Shown: positions 63,391 through 64,000 of the stretch, in pieces
Numbering within the stretch: the stretch's first letter is position 1
Layout: every line of letters begins with the position of its first letter
Assembly (NCBI RefSeq): GCF_020382885.2
Contig: NC_058503.1
Coordinates: 23,614,535-23,678,534, forward strand
DNA length: 64,000 nt
Source: Scatophagus argus
Lineage: Eukaryota > Chordata > Actinopteri > Scatophagidae
Direction of reading: 5' to 3'
Program-made: the position numbers and the translations under genes
The notes under the pieces: generated by a model
What the model was told of the DNA's origin: nothing
Database searches by the model: none
Seen by the model: only the letters and a program-made list of their open reading frames with translations

Positions 63391-63767
63391 ACTTCCACTG
63401 AAGGGGAATCTTAATGCTAAAATGAGGAGAGTGGAATGTGCAAAAGCCTTGACCAAGCAGTTAGCAAATGTTCACAATATGAATAATATAAAAAAAAACC
63501 ATGCGCAATTAATATCAAGATTTGCAATTAAGATCAAACTTTTGTGTTTATGCAACATGTGCAGTTAGACTTGAGCTGTGCCTGGATGAGCACAGACACA
63601 AAGTAGTCGATCACAGTCAGACCTGAAGGGCTGTGTCAGTGTTGTAATGTGGCCAACAGGCAAGTAGACCTGTAGTAGAGCATACTGTTTGTTAGTTTGT
63701 TAGTTTTACAAAGAAAGAAACAACTTAATGTATTGCATTTAATTTTGAATTTACAAGCAGGCACAAG
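63391..63767. other. No recognised feature
   Basis: No gene or repeat that I can name. Confidence 0.5.
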
Positions 63768-64000
63768 TGTCAGGATCGGCGTTGCTGCCGACACTAAAAG
63801 AGCAGAACCCCGAAGCAGGGATGTGAGGCTGAGGTCCGAGCAATGGCCTTTATTTAACAAAAATCAAAATCTAAACAAAACAGGCTCACAGTTACTGTGA
63901 CTAGGATCAACGAAAAATCTACAGCAAAAAACTCCTGGCAATGCATAGCAAGACAAAAGGGTTTCCTGGCCTGAACAGAGGACATTCAAACACGTACTGA
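63768..64000 (-). mobile_element. LTR-like element, left end only
   Basis: Starts TGTCAGGATC, the same ten bases as the solo-LTR-like insert at 3,987, and has a TTTATT at 63,849-63,854 (AATAAA on the minus strand) at a similar distance from the end. It runs off the window. No protein seen. Related to, but not the same as, the 3,987 element. Confidence 0.4.

Noticed and set aside
1-64000. CRISPR arrays, rRNA and functional tRNA genes
   Set aside because: None seen. The tandem repeats are microsatellites, minisatellites or gene duplicates, and the tRNA-like strings at 23,430-23,620 and 58,801-59,870 belong to SINE-like repeats.

Overview
The window looks like a piece of a teleost fish chromosome. 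It holds a tandem cluster of ten intact, intronless olfactory receptor (OR) genes, all on the minus strand, in a sea of fish-type transposons: L2 LINEs with an SGNH-hydrolase ORF1, Rex1-like LINEs, one other LINE family, a BEL/Pao LTR fossil, a Tc1-like DNA transposon and a Penelope-like remnant. No gene other than the receptors and the transposon proteins could be supported. The species cannot be fixed from sequence alone.

Layout. 1-6.7 kb: overlapping L2 fragments in both orientations with a solo-LTR-like insert. 6.7-9 kb: OR1. 9.2-16.7 kb: L2 ORF1 fragment, then a BEL/Pao fossil that carries its own LTR-like insert and is cut at its 3' side by a Rex1 tail. 16.7-19.2 kb: L2 pieces. 19.2-27.4 kb: OR2 and OR3 with long duplicated flanks, separated by unclassified DNA, a LINE C-terminus and a degenerate tandem repeat. 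27.5-30.8 kb: two Rex1-type copies. 30.8-34.3 kb: an L2 copy split by a Tc1 transposon, ending right at the stop codon of OR4. 35.6-41.7 kb: L2, LTR-like, Rex1-type and L2 pieces. 41.7-44 kb: OR5. 44.5-45.5 kb: a decayed OR-type downstream flank without a receptor. 45.85-54.43 kb: a 3,213-bp unit repeated 2.67 times, each with one receptor (OR6-OR8). 54.4-56.3 kb: breakpoint filler and OR9. 56.6-59.9 kb: L2 tails, a LINE and the Penelope-like remnant. 59.9-61.5 kb: nothing recognised. 61.5-62.9 kb: OR10. The end holds low-copy repeats and another LTR-like start.

The receptors form three groups: A (OR1-OR5, 304 aa), B (OR6-OR8, 308 aa, nearly identical) and C (OR9, OR10, 308 aa). They are best read as seven-transmembrane odorant receptors of olfactory sensory neurons. 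Their sequences are mosaic: a block around the second intracellular loop is identical in all ten genes, OR9 carries 208 bp identical to OR4, and flanks are swapped between genes. This points to gene conversion and unequal crossover, on top of duplication driven by or hitch-hiking with LINE copies.

All ten genes share an upstream module 115-190 bp before the start codon: a TATA-like ATAAAA string and, further upstream, a GGATCTCATTAA-type core (window + strand). This is the best candidate for the proximal promoter of the cluster and the most useful new observation here.
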